Below are positions 41,864 through 50,828 of a stretch of DNA of 59,774 nt, piece by piece. Numbering within the stretch: position 1 is the first letter of the stretch; every line of letters begins with the position of its first letter. The translations under genes and the position numbers were made by a program. The stretch comes from Mycolicibacterium agri. GTDB lineage: Bacteria; Actinomycetota; Actinomycetes; Mycobacteriales; Mycobacteriaceae. Below the pieces are notes generated by a model. The model saw nothing but the letters and a program-made list of their open reading frames with translations. It did no database searches and was not told the DNA's origin. Location of the stretch: the NCBI RefSeq assembly GCF_002553505.1, contig NZ_PDCP01000038.1, positions 1 to 59,774 of the forward strand, given 5' to 3'.

Positions 41864-41903
41864 CCTTAAGGTTTCGCAGTCGCAGGCACTAGGGTTGGCA
41901 ACC

Positions 41904-43181
41904 GTGCGCGTTCTCGTGATCGGAGCTGGAGCCCGTGAACATGCCCTGCTGCTGGCGCTGCGCAACGACCCCGAGGTGAAGGAGCTGGCGATCGCGCCGG
42001 GCAACGCCGGTACCGCCGCGATCGCCGACCAGTACGACGTCGACATCACCTCGGGCGACGCCGTCGCCGCGCTGGCCCGAAAGATTGAGGCCGACCTGGT
42101 GGTGATCGGCCCCGAAGTCCCGCTGGTCGTCGGCGTCGCCGACGCCGTGCGGGCCGTCGGCATCGCCTGCTTCGGGCCGACGAAGGAAGCCGCGCGCGTC
42201 GAGGGCTCCAAATCGTTTGCCAAGGACGTGATGGCGGCGGCGGGCGTGCGGACCGCCACGAGTGAGATCATCGACAACCCGGGGCGCCTCGACGCCGCGC
42301 TGGACCGGTTCGGACCCGACGCGGGCAATGCGGCGTGGGTGGTCAAGGACGACGGCCTGGCCGCCGGGAAGGGCGTCGTCGTGACGGCCGACCGGGACGC
42401 GGCGCGGGCACACGCGGCAAGCCTGCTCGACGCCGGCCATCCGGTGCTGCTGGAGTCGTTCCTCGACGGGCCCGAGGTATCGCTGTTCTGCGTGGTCGAC
42501 GGCGAGACGGTGGTGCCGCTGCTGGCCGCCCAGGACTTCAAAAGGGTCGGCGACGGCGACACCGGGCCCAACACCGGCGGCATGGGCGCCTACGCGCCGC
42601 TGCCGTGGCTGCCGGACGACGTCGTGCGCCAGATCGTCGGCGAGATCGTCAAACCCGTTGCCGCGGAACTGGTTAAACGTGGCAGCCCGTTCTCCGGTCT
42701 GCTCTACGCCGGGCTGGCCATCACCTCACAAGGACCGGCGGTAGTCGAATTCAATTGCCGCTTCGGTGATCCCGAGACGCAGTCGGTGCTGGCGCTGCTG
42801 GATTCACCGCTCGGTCAACTGCTGTATGCCGCCGCCACCGGGCACCTCGCCGAGCATCCGCCGCTGCGCTGGCGCGACGGCGCAGCGGTAACGGTGGTGC
42901 TGGCCGCCGAGAACTACCCCGGCAGGCCACGCGTCGGCGACGTGATCGCCGGCGCGGACACCGAGGGTGTGTTGCACGCGGGCACCGCGCGCCGAGACGA
43001 CGGAGCCGTCGTCTCCTCCGGCGGGCGGGTGCTGTCAGTGGTGGGTACCGGGCCAGACCTGGCGGCCGCGCGTGAGGACGCCTACCGCCGCATCAGCGCT
43101 ATCAAGTTGCCCGGCAGCCACTTTCGCAGCGACATCGCGCTGGCGGCTGCCGAGGGCCGGATCAGCCTGCCGACCGGCTAG
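41904..43181 (+). CDS. purD: Phosphoribosylamine-glycine ligase PurD
   Basis: GAR synthetase, step two of de novo purine synthesis: joins phosphoribosylamine and glycine with ATP. 425 residues from GTG 41904: N-terminal VLVIGAGAREHALLLAL, ATP-grasp with KDDGLAAGKGV, and the family signature FNCRFGDPETQ. Earlier in-frame codons lie in the operator region. Its TAG stop sits within CTAG, which also supplies the stop of the convergent esterase. Confidence 0.97.
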   Translation: MRVLVIGAGAREHALLLALRNDPEVKELAIAPGNAGTAAIADQYDVDITSGDAVAALARKIEADLVVIGPEVPLVVGVADAVRAVGIACFGPTKEAARVEGSKSFAKDVMAAAGVRTATSEIIDNPGRLDAALDRFGPDAGNAAWVVKDDGLAAGKGVVVTADRDAARAHAASLLDAGHPVLLESFLDGPEVSLFCVVDGETVVPLLAAQDFKRVGDGDTGPNTGGMGAYAPLPWLPDDVVRQIVGEIVKPVAAELVKRGSPFSGLLYAGLAITSQGPAVVEFNCRFGDPETQSVLALLDSPLGQLLYAAATGHLAEHPPLRWRDGAAVTVVLAAENYPGRPRVGDVIAGADTEGVLHAGTARRDDGAVVSSGGRVLSVVGTGPDLAAAREDAYRRISAIKLPGSHFRSDIALAAAEGRISLPTG

Positions 43182-44095
43182 GCCGTCAACAGCGGCGCGA
43201 TCCACTCCAGTTCGGCGGGCAGTTGCGAGCTCCAGAAGCCGCCGTCGTGTCCGCCGGGGGAGAAACCGCCCGCGGGCGGATTCGGCAGCTGCGCGATGAA
43301 TTGCTTGGTGGCGGAATAGAAAGGATCGCTGTTGCCGCAGTCGATCCGGATCGGTATCTCGCCGAGTGTGGGCAAACCCCACACGCTGTTGGCTTCATAA
43401 TCCTCGGCGCTGTCGAACGCGCCGGGTGCCGCGGCGCCTGGTGACGTCCACAACGCCGGGCTGACTGCGCAGATTGCGGCGGTGCGCGCCGGGCCGAGGC
43501 GAGCGCCGAGCAGCAAAGCGCCGTAGCCGCCCATCGACCAGCCGAGAAACGCCACCCGCGAAGTGTCGAGGCCTTGCGAGTCGAGCATCGGGATGAGTTC
43601 GTCGAGCACCATCGCGCCGGAGTCCTCGCCGGAAGCGCGCTTGTGCCAGTATCCTCCGCCGCCGTCGACGGCGACCACCGCGAACGGCGGCAACCCCGCA
43701 TCGACCGCCTGCGCCAGGCCTTGCTCGACGCCGCCCGCCATCACCTGGGCCGCGTCGGCGCCCTTGCCGTGTAGCGCGATGACCGGCCGCAGCGCTTCAG
43801 TCTGTCCCGGTGGCCGTGCGATTGCCCAATTGGTTTCTCTGCCACCGCGAGCGGCCGAGGTGAACGAGCCGTTGACATACGTCGGTGCCGCGGTCGGGGC
43901 AGGCTCCAGTGGAGCAGGTGGTGCCAGTGGTGCCAGCGGGGTTCCTGCGCCGGTCATTTCGACCGGCGGATCCGCGACCGACGGGCCCGTGTCGCGCAGA
44001 GTGCCCAGTGCGAACGCACCGACGGCACCCGCGGCCGCACTGGCACCGAAGCGCAACATCGCTCGGCGGGACAGCTCACGCATGCGCGCCATCAT
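43178..44095 (-). CDS. Exported esterase, alpha/beta hydrolase (Rv0774c-like)
   Basis: 305 residues. The N-terminus has a twin-arginine-like signal (MRELSRRAMLRFGASAAAGAVGAFALG), a Pro/Ala linker, and then an esterase-D-type alpha/beta hydrolase with the nucleophile elbow LGWSMGGYGALL, the acid in DCGNSDPFY and the His in GGHDGGFW. Rv0774c has been described as an exported esterase (recalled). Start could be ATG 44095, 44092 or 44083. The stop overlaps the purD stop in a shared CTAG. Confidence 0.87.
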   Translation of the reverse strand: MMARMRELSRRAMLRFGASAAAGAVGAFALGTLRDTGPSVADPPVEMTGAGTPLAPLAPPAPLEPAPTAAPTYVNGSFTSAARGGRETNWAIARPPGQTEALRPVIALHGKGADAAQVMAGGVEQGLAQAVDAGLPPFAVVAVDGGGGYWHKRASGEDSGAMVLDELIPMLDSQGLDTSRVAFLGWSMGGYGALLLGARLGPARTAAICAVSPALWTSPGAAAPGAFDSAEDYEANSVWGLPTLGEIPIRIDCGNSDPFYSATKQFIAQLPNPPAGGFSPGGHDGGFWSSQLPAELEWIAPLLTA

Positions 44096-44148
44096 GCCAT
44101 CGGCTCGCAAACCCAGATCGACCGCGGTTGAGCATTGCATCCAAATCG

Positions 44149-44163
44149 GTTGGCGTCACCAAC
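44149..44163. promoter_or_regulatory. Short dyad in the esterase/tetR divergent promoter
   Basis: GTTGG-CGTCA-CCAAC lies about midway between the esterase (minus) and the TetR gene (plus). The arms are only five bases, so this is a weak operator candidate. Confidence 0.3.
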
Positions 44164-44233
44164 TTCCTGAGTAATGGCTTAGCTTTGTCCGAAAGACACA
44201 TGTCAACGTCGCGCGGCTGGCAGAGTGCTATGC

Positions 44234-44875
44234 GTGACGGCAGCTGTGACTCCGAAGGGAGTACGTAGGCAGTACGCGCTGGTGAGCGCGGCTGCCGAGT
44301 TGCTGTGCGAAGGCGGCTTCGACGCCGTGCGCCATCGCGCCGTGGCACGACGGGCCGGCCTTCCGTTGGCGGCGACGACGTATTACTTCTCTTCGCTCGA
44401 CGACCTGATCGTGAAGGCCGTTGAACACGTCGGTGCGCTCGAAGCGCAACAGTTGCGCGAGCGCGTCGCGAGCCTTTCGCGAAGGCGCAGGGGTGCCGAG
44501 GCCACCGTCGACGTGCTTGTCGATCTGCTCGTCGGCGACGACCCGGACACCCAAGTCAGCGAACAACTGATATCGCGCTACGAGCGCTACATCGCCTGCG
44601 CACGGCAACCGGCACTGCGCGAGGTGCAGCGGCGAATCCTGCAGCAACGAACCGACGCCGTCGTCAAGGTCGTCGAACGCTGCGGCCGTTCGGTGCGCGC
44701 CGAACTCGTGCCCGCGTTGGTGTGCGCGGTCGACGGCGCGGTGGTGGCCGCCCTCATCGACGACGGCGACGGTCCCCGAAGCGCCGCACGCGCGACGTTG
44801 ATCGACGTCATCGACGTGCTGGCGCCCCTGTTGACGCCGATTCCCACGCCGGTGCTCACAGCCGCCTCGGGCTGA
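44234..44875 (+). CDS. TetR-family regulator (Rv0775-like)
   Basis: 213 residues from GTG 44234; GTG 44225 and 44246 are in frame as well. HTH FDAVRHRAVARRAGLPLAATTYYFSSLDDLI (about 30-60), then an all-alpha ligand domain with an Arg-rich middle (SLSRRRRGAEA). Divergent from the exported esterase, which it may control. Position matches Rv0775. Confidence 0.87.
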   Translation: MTAAVTPKGVRRQYALVSAAAELLCEGGFDAVRHRAVARRAGLPLAATTYYFSSLDDLIVKAVEHVGALEAQQLRERVASLSRRRRGAEATVDVLVDLLVGDDPDTQVSEQLISRYERYIACARQPALREVQRRILQQRTDAVVKVVERCGRSVRAELVPALVCAVDGAVVAALIDDGDGPRSAARATLIDVIDVLAPLLTPIPTPVLTAASG

Positions 44876-44977
44876 GGGGCCGCGCGTCGGCCGTGTCTTT
44901 GCGCCAATCCGGGTGCGAGACTCGTAGCACTGCTCGATGATGGAGTTGTCGCAGCCGACGGAGGGCCGGGAGGGGAC

Positions 44978-46402
44978 ATGGCGCAGGGGGACACCGTCGA
45001 ATCTCAGCCGGAACTCCGGCGGGTCATGGGTCCGGGACTGCTGCTGTTGTTCGTCGTCGGCGATATCCTCGGCACCGGTGTCTACGCGCTTACCGGCGAT
45101 GTCGCCGCCGAAGTCGGTGGGGCGGCATGGGTTCCGTTCCTCGTGGCATTCTTGATCGCCACCGTCACCGCATTCAGTTATCTGGAGCTGGTCACCAAAT
45201 ACCCGCAGGCCGCCGGTGCTGCGCTCTACGCGCACAAGGCTTTTGGCATTCAGTTCGTAACCTTCCTCGTCGCGTTCGTGGTGATGTGCTCCGGGATCAC
45301 GTCGGCATCGACGGCGTCGCGCTTCTTCGGCGCGAACTTTGTCGAGGGATTCGGGTTGGACTGGGGCAAAACCGGAGTCGCCGCCATCGCGTTGTTGTTC
45401 ATGGCGTTACTCGCCGCGGTCAACCTGCGGGGTGTCGGCGAAAGCGTCAAGCTCAACGTGGTCCTGACGATCATCGAAGCCACCGGCTTGATGCTGGTGC
45501 TGTTCGTCGGGTTGTGGGCGTTCACCCGGGGCGGTGACGTCGACTTCAGCCGGGTGGTGGCATTCGACACCGAATCCGACAAGAACGCCTTCATGGCGGT
45601 GACGGCTGCCACGTCCCTGGCGTTCTTCGCGATGGTCGGTTTCGAAGACTCCGTCAATATGGCCGAGGAGACCAAGGATCCGGTCAGGACGTTCCCGAAG
45701 GTCCTGTTGTCCGGCCTGACGATCGCCGGGTTCGTCTACATGCTGGTGGCGATCGTCGCTGTCGCACTGGTTCCGGTGGGCACCCTCGCAGAGAGCGAGA
45801 CCCCGCTGGTCGAGGTGGTCAAGGCGGGCGCGCCCGGGTTGCCGATCGAGGAGATCTTCCCGTTCATCTCGATGTTCGCGGTATCCAACACCGCGCTGAT
45901 CAACATGCTGATGGCCAGCCGGTTGATCTACGGCATGTCGCGTCAGCATGTGCTGCCGCCCGTGTTCGGGCGCGTGCACCCGCGTCGTCTGACGCCGTGG
46001 GTGGCCATCGCGTTCACCACGGCGATCGCGTTCGGGCTGATCCTCTATGTCAGCGTGTTCGCCAGCAGCGACGCGATTTCCATCCTCGGCGGCACCACGT
46101 CACTGTTGTTGCTCGCGGTGTTCGCGGTGGTCAATGTTGCGGTGCTGGTGCTGCGGCGCGACGTCAAGGCGGCAGGCGGGAACTTCACGACGCCGACGGC
46201 CCTGCCGATCATCGGGTTTTTCGTGTCGCTGTATCTGGTGACGCCGCTGTCCGGCCGGCCGGGTCAGCAGTACCTGTTGGCCGGGGTGCTGATCGTCGTC
46301 GGCATCGTGCTGTTCCTGATCACGATGGCGATCAATCGTCGGCTCGGCATCCGCGACGCGGGCATCACCGACCCGACGAAGCTCGCGGAGACGCCGGACT
46401 AG
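44978..46402 (+). CDS. APC-family amino acid permease
   Basis: 474 residues, about 12 transmembrane helices starting near residue 18. The APC signature GDILGTGVYALTG stands in helix 1, followed by AFSYLELVTKYPQAAGAALYAHKAFG in helices 2-3 and ATSLAFFAMVGFEDSVNMAEETKDP around helix 6, typical of amino acid or polyamine antiporters and symporters. Good Shine-Dalgarno (GGGAGGGG). Not part of the M. tuberculosis block as I recall. The stop abuts that of the DUF429 gene. Confidence 0.9.
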   Translation: MAQGDTVESQPELRRVMGPGLLLLFVVGDILGTGVYALTGDVAAEVGGAAWVPFLVAFLIATVTAFSYLELVTKYPQAAGAALYAHKAFGIQFVTFLVAFVVMCSGITSASTASRFFGANFVEGFGLDWGKTGVAAIALLFMALLAAVNLRGVGESVKLNVVLTIIEATGLMLVLFVGLWAFTRGGDVDFSRVVAFDTESDKNAFMAVTAATSLAFFAMVGFEDSVNMAEETKDPVRTFPKVLLSGLTIAGFVYMLVAIVAVALVPVGTLAESETPLVEVVKAGAPGLPIEEIFPFISMFAVSNTALINMLMASRLIYGMSRQHVLPPVFGRVHPRRLTPWVAIAFTTAIAFGLILYVSVFASSDAISILGGTTSLLLLAVFAVVNVAVLVLRRDVKAAGGNFTTPTALPIIGFFVSLYLVTPLSGRPGQQYLLAGVLIVVGIVLFLITMAINRRLGIRDAGITDPTKLAETPD

Positions 46403-47260
46403 CTATAGACGGTAGAGGCGTTCGCGGATCGTCTTGGCCTCGTACTGCGCCTGCGCCAGCAGTTCCTCCAGATGTGAAAGCCGTTCGTGCAGTTCGTCAT
46501 TGGGCGGGGGCACCACGCGTCGGCGCGGTGCCGCCGTGCGGTCGGGTGGCAGGCTCGGCGTGACGATGTAGCCGGTGTCGACGTCGCCGTAGATCGTGGT
46601 GTCGTCGGGCCGCTGGTAGGAGAACAACGCGATGTAGGCGCACAGCACCGCGTCGACGGGATCCTCGTCGCGGTCGAGCTGCACCGGCCGGGTGGCCGCC
46701 TCGACGCGCCTGCGCAGCTCCACCCAGCCCACGCTGCGGTTGGCCCGCAGCCGCGGTGTGGCGTCGTCGAGGCCTTCGATCAGCGTCATCAACTTCAGCA
46801 GGTCGCGTTGGCGATCGCCGAACGGACCACGTTTGTATTTGAGCGTCTTGTCCAGCCCGAACAGCACGATGGTCGCGGGGTGCGGGTAGACCTCGATCGC
46901 GCGCCGGGCCGCCGTCGAGGTGGGGTCAAGCTCCAGGTCCAGGGCGGCGGCCAGGCGGGCGGCGCGCGGGTCCCTCAACTCGGGCTTCTCCGCGAACGCC
47001 GGCCGCGCGCCCGCATCGAATTTCTGGAAGTCCCTGTTGAACGCCGTCTCCGCGGGCCTGTGCCCCGTCGCGTTGTTGACGATCAGCGGCGCATCGAACG
47101 CGACGAGGCAGTCACCCCGCGTGAACGGGGCTACCGTCGCGAGGATCTCGGTGTCGTCCTGGGCAGCGCCCACGTGGAGCAGTCGGCCGTCGGTGTCGAT
47201 CGCCGCGATTCCGGTCTGGTTCTTCTCGCCCCAGGCGAGATCGAGCCCTACGAAGTGCAT
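46403..47260 (-). CDS. DUF429 protein (Rv0776c-like)
   Basis: 285 residues from ATG 47260. N-terminal RNase-H-like strand pattern FVGLDLAWGEKNQTGIAAID, DAPLIVNN, RPAETAFNRDF and IEVYPHPA, then DEDPVDAVLCAYIALF; this is the DUF429 order of conserved Asp/Glu that suggests a metal-dependent nuclease-like fold. A coiled-coil tail (NDELHERLSHLEELLAQAQYEAKTIRERLYRL) ends the protein. Function unknown. Only 40 bases separate it from purB, so their promoters overlap. Confidence 0.82.
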   Translation of the reverse strand: MHFVGLDLAWGEKNQTGIAAIDTDGRLLHVGAAQDDTEILATVAPFTRGDCLVAFDAPLIVNNATGHRPAETAFNRDFQKFDAGARPAFAEKPELRDPRAARLAAALDLELDPTSTAARRAIEVYPHPATIVLFGLDKTLKYKRGPFGDRQRDLLKLMTLIEGLDDATPRLRANRSVGWVELRRRVEAATRPVQLDRDEDPVDAVLCAYIALFSYQRPDDTTIYGDVDTGYIVTPSLPPDRTAAPRRRVVPPPNDELHERLSHLEELLAQAQYEAKTIRERLYRL

Positions 47261-47300
47261 AGGGCCAAGCCTGCCCTACCGGAACGTAAGCTGTGTATTC

Positions 47301-48719
47301 GTGGCGATACCGAACGTACTGGCCAGCAGGTATGCCAGCGACGAGATGGTGGCGATCTGGTCGCCGGAGGCCAAGGTGATCGGCGAGCGCCGGCTGTGGC
47401 TGGCTGTTTTGCGGGCGCAGGCGGAGCTGGGCGTCGACGTGCCTGCCGGGGTCATCGAGGACTACGAGCGGGTGATCGAGGACGTTGACCTCGACTCGAT
47501 CGCCCAGCGGGAGCGCAAGCTGCGCCACGACGTGAAGGCGCGCATCGAGGAGTTCAACGCGCTGGCCGGCCACGAGCACGTGCACAAGGGCATGACCAGC
47601 CGCGACCTCACGGAAAACGTTGAGCAGCTGCAGATTCGGCGTTCGCTGGAGTTGGTGTTCTCGCACGGCATCGCGGTGGTCGCACGGCTGGCCGAGCGGG
47701 CGATCAGCTACCGCGACCTGGTGATGGCAGGCCGCAGCCACAACGTCGCCGCGCAGGCCACCACGCTGGGCAAGCGGTTCGCGTCGGCCGCTGAGGAGAT
47801 GCTGATCGCGCTGACCCGGCTGCGTCAGCTGATCGACCGCTATCCGCTGCGCGGCATCAAGGGGCCGATGGGCACCGCGCAGGACATGCTGGACCTGTTG
47901 GGCGGCGACCCGGCGCGGTTGGCCGAGCTGGAGCGCCGCGTAGCGGAGTTTCTGGGCTTCACGGAGATCCTGACCAGCGTCGGGCAGGTGTATCCGCGTT
48001 CGCTCGACCATGACGTGCTTTCGGCGCTGGTGCAGGTCGGGGCGGGCCCGTCGTCGCTGGCGCAGACCATCCGGTTGATGGCGGGCCACGAGTTGGTGAC
48101 CGAGGGGTTCGCGCCGGGACAGGTCGGCTCGTCGGCGATGCCGCACAAGATGAACACGCGCTCGTGTGAACGGGTCAACGGCCTGCAGGTTGTGCTGCGC
48201 GGATACCAGTCGATGATCTCCGAACTTGCTGGCTCGCAATGGAATGAGGGCGACGTGTTCTGCTCGGTGGTGCGCAGGGTGGCGCTGCCCGACGCGTTCT
48301 TCGCCATCGACGGGCAGATCGAGACGTTCCTGACGGTGCTCGACGAGTTCGGCGCCTATCCCGCGGTGATCCAGCGTGAGCTCGACCGCTATCTGCCGTT
48401 CCTGGCGACGACCCGGATCCTGATCGCGGCGGTGCGTGCGGGCATGGGCCGCGAGGCCGCGCACGAGGTCATCAAGGAGAACGCCGTCGCGGTCGCGCTG
48501 GCGATGCGCGAGCAGGGCGCCGAACCGGACCTGCTCGACCGGCTGGCCGCCGACCGGCGGCTGCCGCTGGACCGGCCCGCCTTGGAGGCGGCGTTGGCCG
48601 ACAAGCAGGCGTTTGTCGGGGCCGCGGGCAGCCAGATCGACACCGTCGTCGCCGCCGTCGATGAACTGGTGAGCCGCTATCCCGAGGCGGCCAAGTACAC
48701 CTCAGGTGCGATTCTGTGA
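47301..48719 (+). CDS. purB: Adenylosuccinate lyase PurB
   Basis: Cleaves SAICAR and adenylosuccinate, releasing fumarate, at two steps of purine synthesis. 472 residues from GTG 47301. Fumarase/aspartase-fold signature GSSAMPHKMN with the catalytic Ser loop, HEHVHKGMTSRDLTENVEQ (substrate His region) and AGRSHNVAAQATTLGKR. The stop overlaps the cyp126 start (GTGA). Confidence 0.96.
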   Translation: MAIPNVLASRYASDEMVAIWSPEAKVIGERRLWLAVLRAQAELGVDVPAGVIEDYERVIEDVDLDSIAQRERKLRHDVKARIEEFNALAGHEHVHKGMTSRDLTENVEQLQIRRSLELVFSHGIAVVARLAERAISYRDLVMAGRSHNVAAQATTLGKRFASAAEEMLIALTRLRQLIDRYPLRGIKGPMGTAQDMLDLLGGDPARLAELERRVAEFLGFTEILTSVGQVYPRSLDHDVLSALVQVGAGPSSLAQTIRLMAGHELVTEGFAPGQVGSSAMPHKMNTRSCERVNGLQVVLRGYQSMISELAGSQWNEGDVFCSVVRRVALPDAFFAIDGQIETFLTVLDEFGAYPAVIQRELDRYLPFLATTRILIAAVRAGMGREAAHEVIKENAVAVALAMREQGAEPDLLDRLAADRRLPLDRPALEAALADKQAFVGAAGSQIDTVVAAVDELVSRYPEAAKYTSGAIL

Positions 48720-49942
48720 CCATGGCGGGCACGCTGGCCGGGATCGACTTCACCGATCTGGACAACTTCGCCAACGGCTTTCCGCACGACCTGTTCGAGG
48801 TGCACCGTCGCGAGGCCCCGGTGTACTGGCATGAGCCGACCGAGCACACGCCCGACGGCGAGGGCTTCTGGTCGGTGGCCACGCACGCGGAAACGCTTGA
48901 GGTGCTGCGAGATCCGGCGACGTACTCGTCGGTGACCGGGGGTTCGCGGCCGTACGGCGGCACGCTGCTGCAGGATCTGGCGATCGCGGGCCAGGTGCTC
49001 AACATGATGGACGACCCGCGGCACTCGCAGATCCGGCGGCTGGTCAGTTCCGGGTTGACGCCGCGAATGATCCGCCGCGTCGAGGACGACCTGCGGGCGC
49101 GGGCGCGGCGGCTGCTCGACGGGATTTCGCCGGGCTCGCCGGTGGACTTCGTCGTGTCGGTCGCTGCGGAGCTGCCGATGCAGATGATCTGCATTCTGCT
49201 GGGAGTGCCTGAGTCCGAACGGCATTGGCTGTTCGAGGCGATCGAGCCGCAGTTCGACTTCGGTGGCTCGCGCAAGGCGTCGGTGAGGCAGCTGACCGCC
49301 GAGGAAGCCGGCTCGCGGATGTACGCCTACGGGCAGTCGCTGATCGCGGCCAAACGCGCCTCGCCGACCGACGACATGCTGTCGGTGGTGGCGAACGCCT
49401 CATCTGCGGAACTGTCGGATCTGGAGCTCTACCTGTTCTTCAGCCTGCTGTTCAGCGCGGGCGCGGAGACCACCCACAACGCCGTGGCGGGCGGGCTGTT
49501 GGCGCTCGCGTCGCATCCTTCTCAGCTGGCGAAGCTGCGCTCGGATTTGTCGCTGCTGCCGACCGCGATCGAGGAGATCGTGCGCTGGACGTCGCCGTCG
49601 CCGTCGAAGCGGCGCACCGCGACCCGCGACGTCGAGCTGGGCGGCTGCGCGATCAAGGCGGGGCAGAAGGTGCAGATCTGGGAGGGCTCGGCCAACCGCG
49701 ATCCCGCGGCATTCACCGATCCGGACCGGTTCGACATTACGCGAAAGCCGAACCCACACATGGGTTTCGGGCAGGGTGTGCACTATTGCCTCGGGGCCAA
49801 CCTCGCGCGGCTCGAGCTGCGGGTGCTGTTCGAAGAGCTGCTTGGCAGGTTCTCGGCGGTCCGCGTCGTCGAGCCGGTGGAGTGGACGCGCAGCAACAGG
49901 CACACCGGAATCCGGCACCTCGTCGTCGAAACGGACGCGTGA
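48716..49942 (+). CDS. cyp126: Cytochrome P450 CYP126
   Basis: 408 residues. LAGIDFTDLDNFANGFPHDLFEVHRREAPVYWH, helix I LFSAGAETTHNAVAGG, EEIVRWTSPSPSKRRTATR and haem loop FGQGVHYCLGANLARLELR are close to M. tuberculosis CYP126 (Rv0778), also the gene after purB there. Helix I has AETT instead of the commoner acid-Thr pair, but still an acidic residue before Thr. GTG 48716 overlaps the purB stop; ATG 48722 is an alternative. Substrate unknown; linkage to purine genes has led to ideas of nucleoside-like ligands (recalled). Confidence 0.94.
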   Translation: MTMAGTLAGIDFTDLDNFANGFPHDLFEVHRREAPVYWHEPTEHTPDGEGFWSVATHAETLEVLRDPATYSSVTGGSRPYGGTLLQDLAIAGQVLNMMDDPRHSQIRRLVSSGLTPRMIRRVEDDLRARARRLLDGISPGSPVDFVVSVAAELPMQMICILLGVPESERHWLFEAIEPQFDFGGSRKASVRQLTAEEAGSRMYAYGQSLIAAKRASPTDDMLSVVANASSAELSDLELYLFFSLLFSAGAETTHNAVAGGLLALASHPSQLAKLRSDLSLLPTAIEEIVRWTSPSPSKRRTATRDVELGGCAIKAGQKVQIWEGSANRDPAAFTDPDRFDITRKPNPHMGFGQGVHYCLGANLARLELRVLFEELLGRFSAVRVVEPVEWTRSNRHTGIRHLVVETDA

Positions 49943-50814
49943 AGCCGGACGCGTTCGCGGCGGTGATGGCGACCGGCATCGTGTCGATCGCGGCGGCCGA
50001 TCACGGCTATCGTTTGGTCAGTTCGGTGCTGGCGTGTGTGGCGGCAATCCTGTTGGCGCTGTTGGTGGTTTGGGCGCTTGCGCGGTTGCGGCCCTCTTTC
50101 GAGGACGTGAATGTGCCGTTGCAGCTGTTCACGTTCGTCGCGGCGTGCGCCGTCGTGGCCACGCGGCTGGAGTTCTCGTCGACCACGCACACGCTGCTGG
50201 GGATCGCGGCCGCGCTCGCGTGGCTGAGCCTGGTGCCGCTGACGGTGCGGCTGATGTGGCGGCACCGCTGGGCCGGGCTGCGCGACCGTGCCCGCGGCGC
50301 TTGGGAATTGGCGAGCGTGGCGACGTCGGGGCTGGCGATCGTCGCCGCCGATGCCGGGCATCCCTGGCCTGCCGTTGCGCTGCTCGCGCTGGCGATCTGT
50401 CAGTACTGCGCGATGACGGGGCTGGTGCTGTGGCGGGCGCTGCATTCGCGCTCGGCGCCCGAGCTTCGGCAGCCCGACGTCTGGATTCTGATGGGCGGCG
50501 CGGCGATCGCGACGCTGGCAGGCGATCACATCGACAAGGCAGGCCTCGGGGCGATCAAGCCGGTGACGGTCGTGACGTGGGTCGTCGCCAGCGCGTGGAT
50601 CCCGCTGTTGGCGGCGTGGAGTGTGCGGCTGCGCAGCGGCAACTGGTGGGCGGCGGTATTCCCGCTGGGCATGTACTCGTCGGCGACGTTTGCGACTTCG
50701 GTCGAAATGGGCTGGCCCGCGCTGGCGGTGATATCGGCGGTGTTCTGCTGGATCGCCTTGGCCGCCTGGCTCCTTGCGATTTCGGCGCGCTTACGTGCGC
50801 TGAGCGCCGTTTAG
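49939..50814 (+). CDS. TDT/SLAC1-family transporter
   Basis: 291 residues from GTG 49939, which overlaps the cyp126 stop (GTGA). About ten short transmembrane helices. The family start KPDAFAAVMATGIVSIAAADHG matches tellurite-resistance/dicarboxylate transporter (TDT) proteins, which carry C4-dicarboxylates or small anions through a SLAC1-like channel fold. The last residues (RLRALSAV) are coded within a 53-bp palindromic repeat. Substrate unknown. Confidence 0.85.
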   Translation: MKPDAFAAVMATGIVSIAAADHGYRLVSSVLACVAAILLALLVVWALARLRPSFEDVNVPLQLFTFVAACAVVATRLEFSSTTHTLLGIAAALAWLSLVPLTVRLMWRHRWAGLRDRARGAWELASVATSGLAIVAADAGHPWPAVALLALAICQYCAMTGLVLWRALHSRSAPELRQPDVWILMGGAAIATLAGDHIDKAGLGAIKPVTVVTWVVASAWIPLLAAWSVRLRSGNWWAAVFPLGMYSSATFATSVEMGWPALAVISAVFCWIALAAWLLAISARLRALSAV

Positions 50815-50828
50815 CGCGCCGAAATCGC
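50776..50828. repeat. 53-bp palindromic repeat, copy 1
   Basis: Perfect 16-bp outer arms GCGATTTCGGCGCGCT (50776-50791) and AGCGCGCCGAAATCGC (50813-50828), with an inner dyad GCGCT-G-AGCGC. It contains the stop codons and last codons of both converging genes (TDT plus strand, DUF559 minus strand) and could serve as a two-way terminator. A second copy with one mismatch lies at 51715-51767. Confidence 0.92.

Noticed and set aside
40165..41892. 575-codon plus-strand frame opposite the CYP125-like gene
   Set aside because: Spans two well-supported minus-strand genes; no motif of its own.
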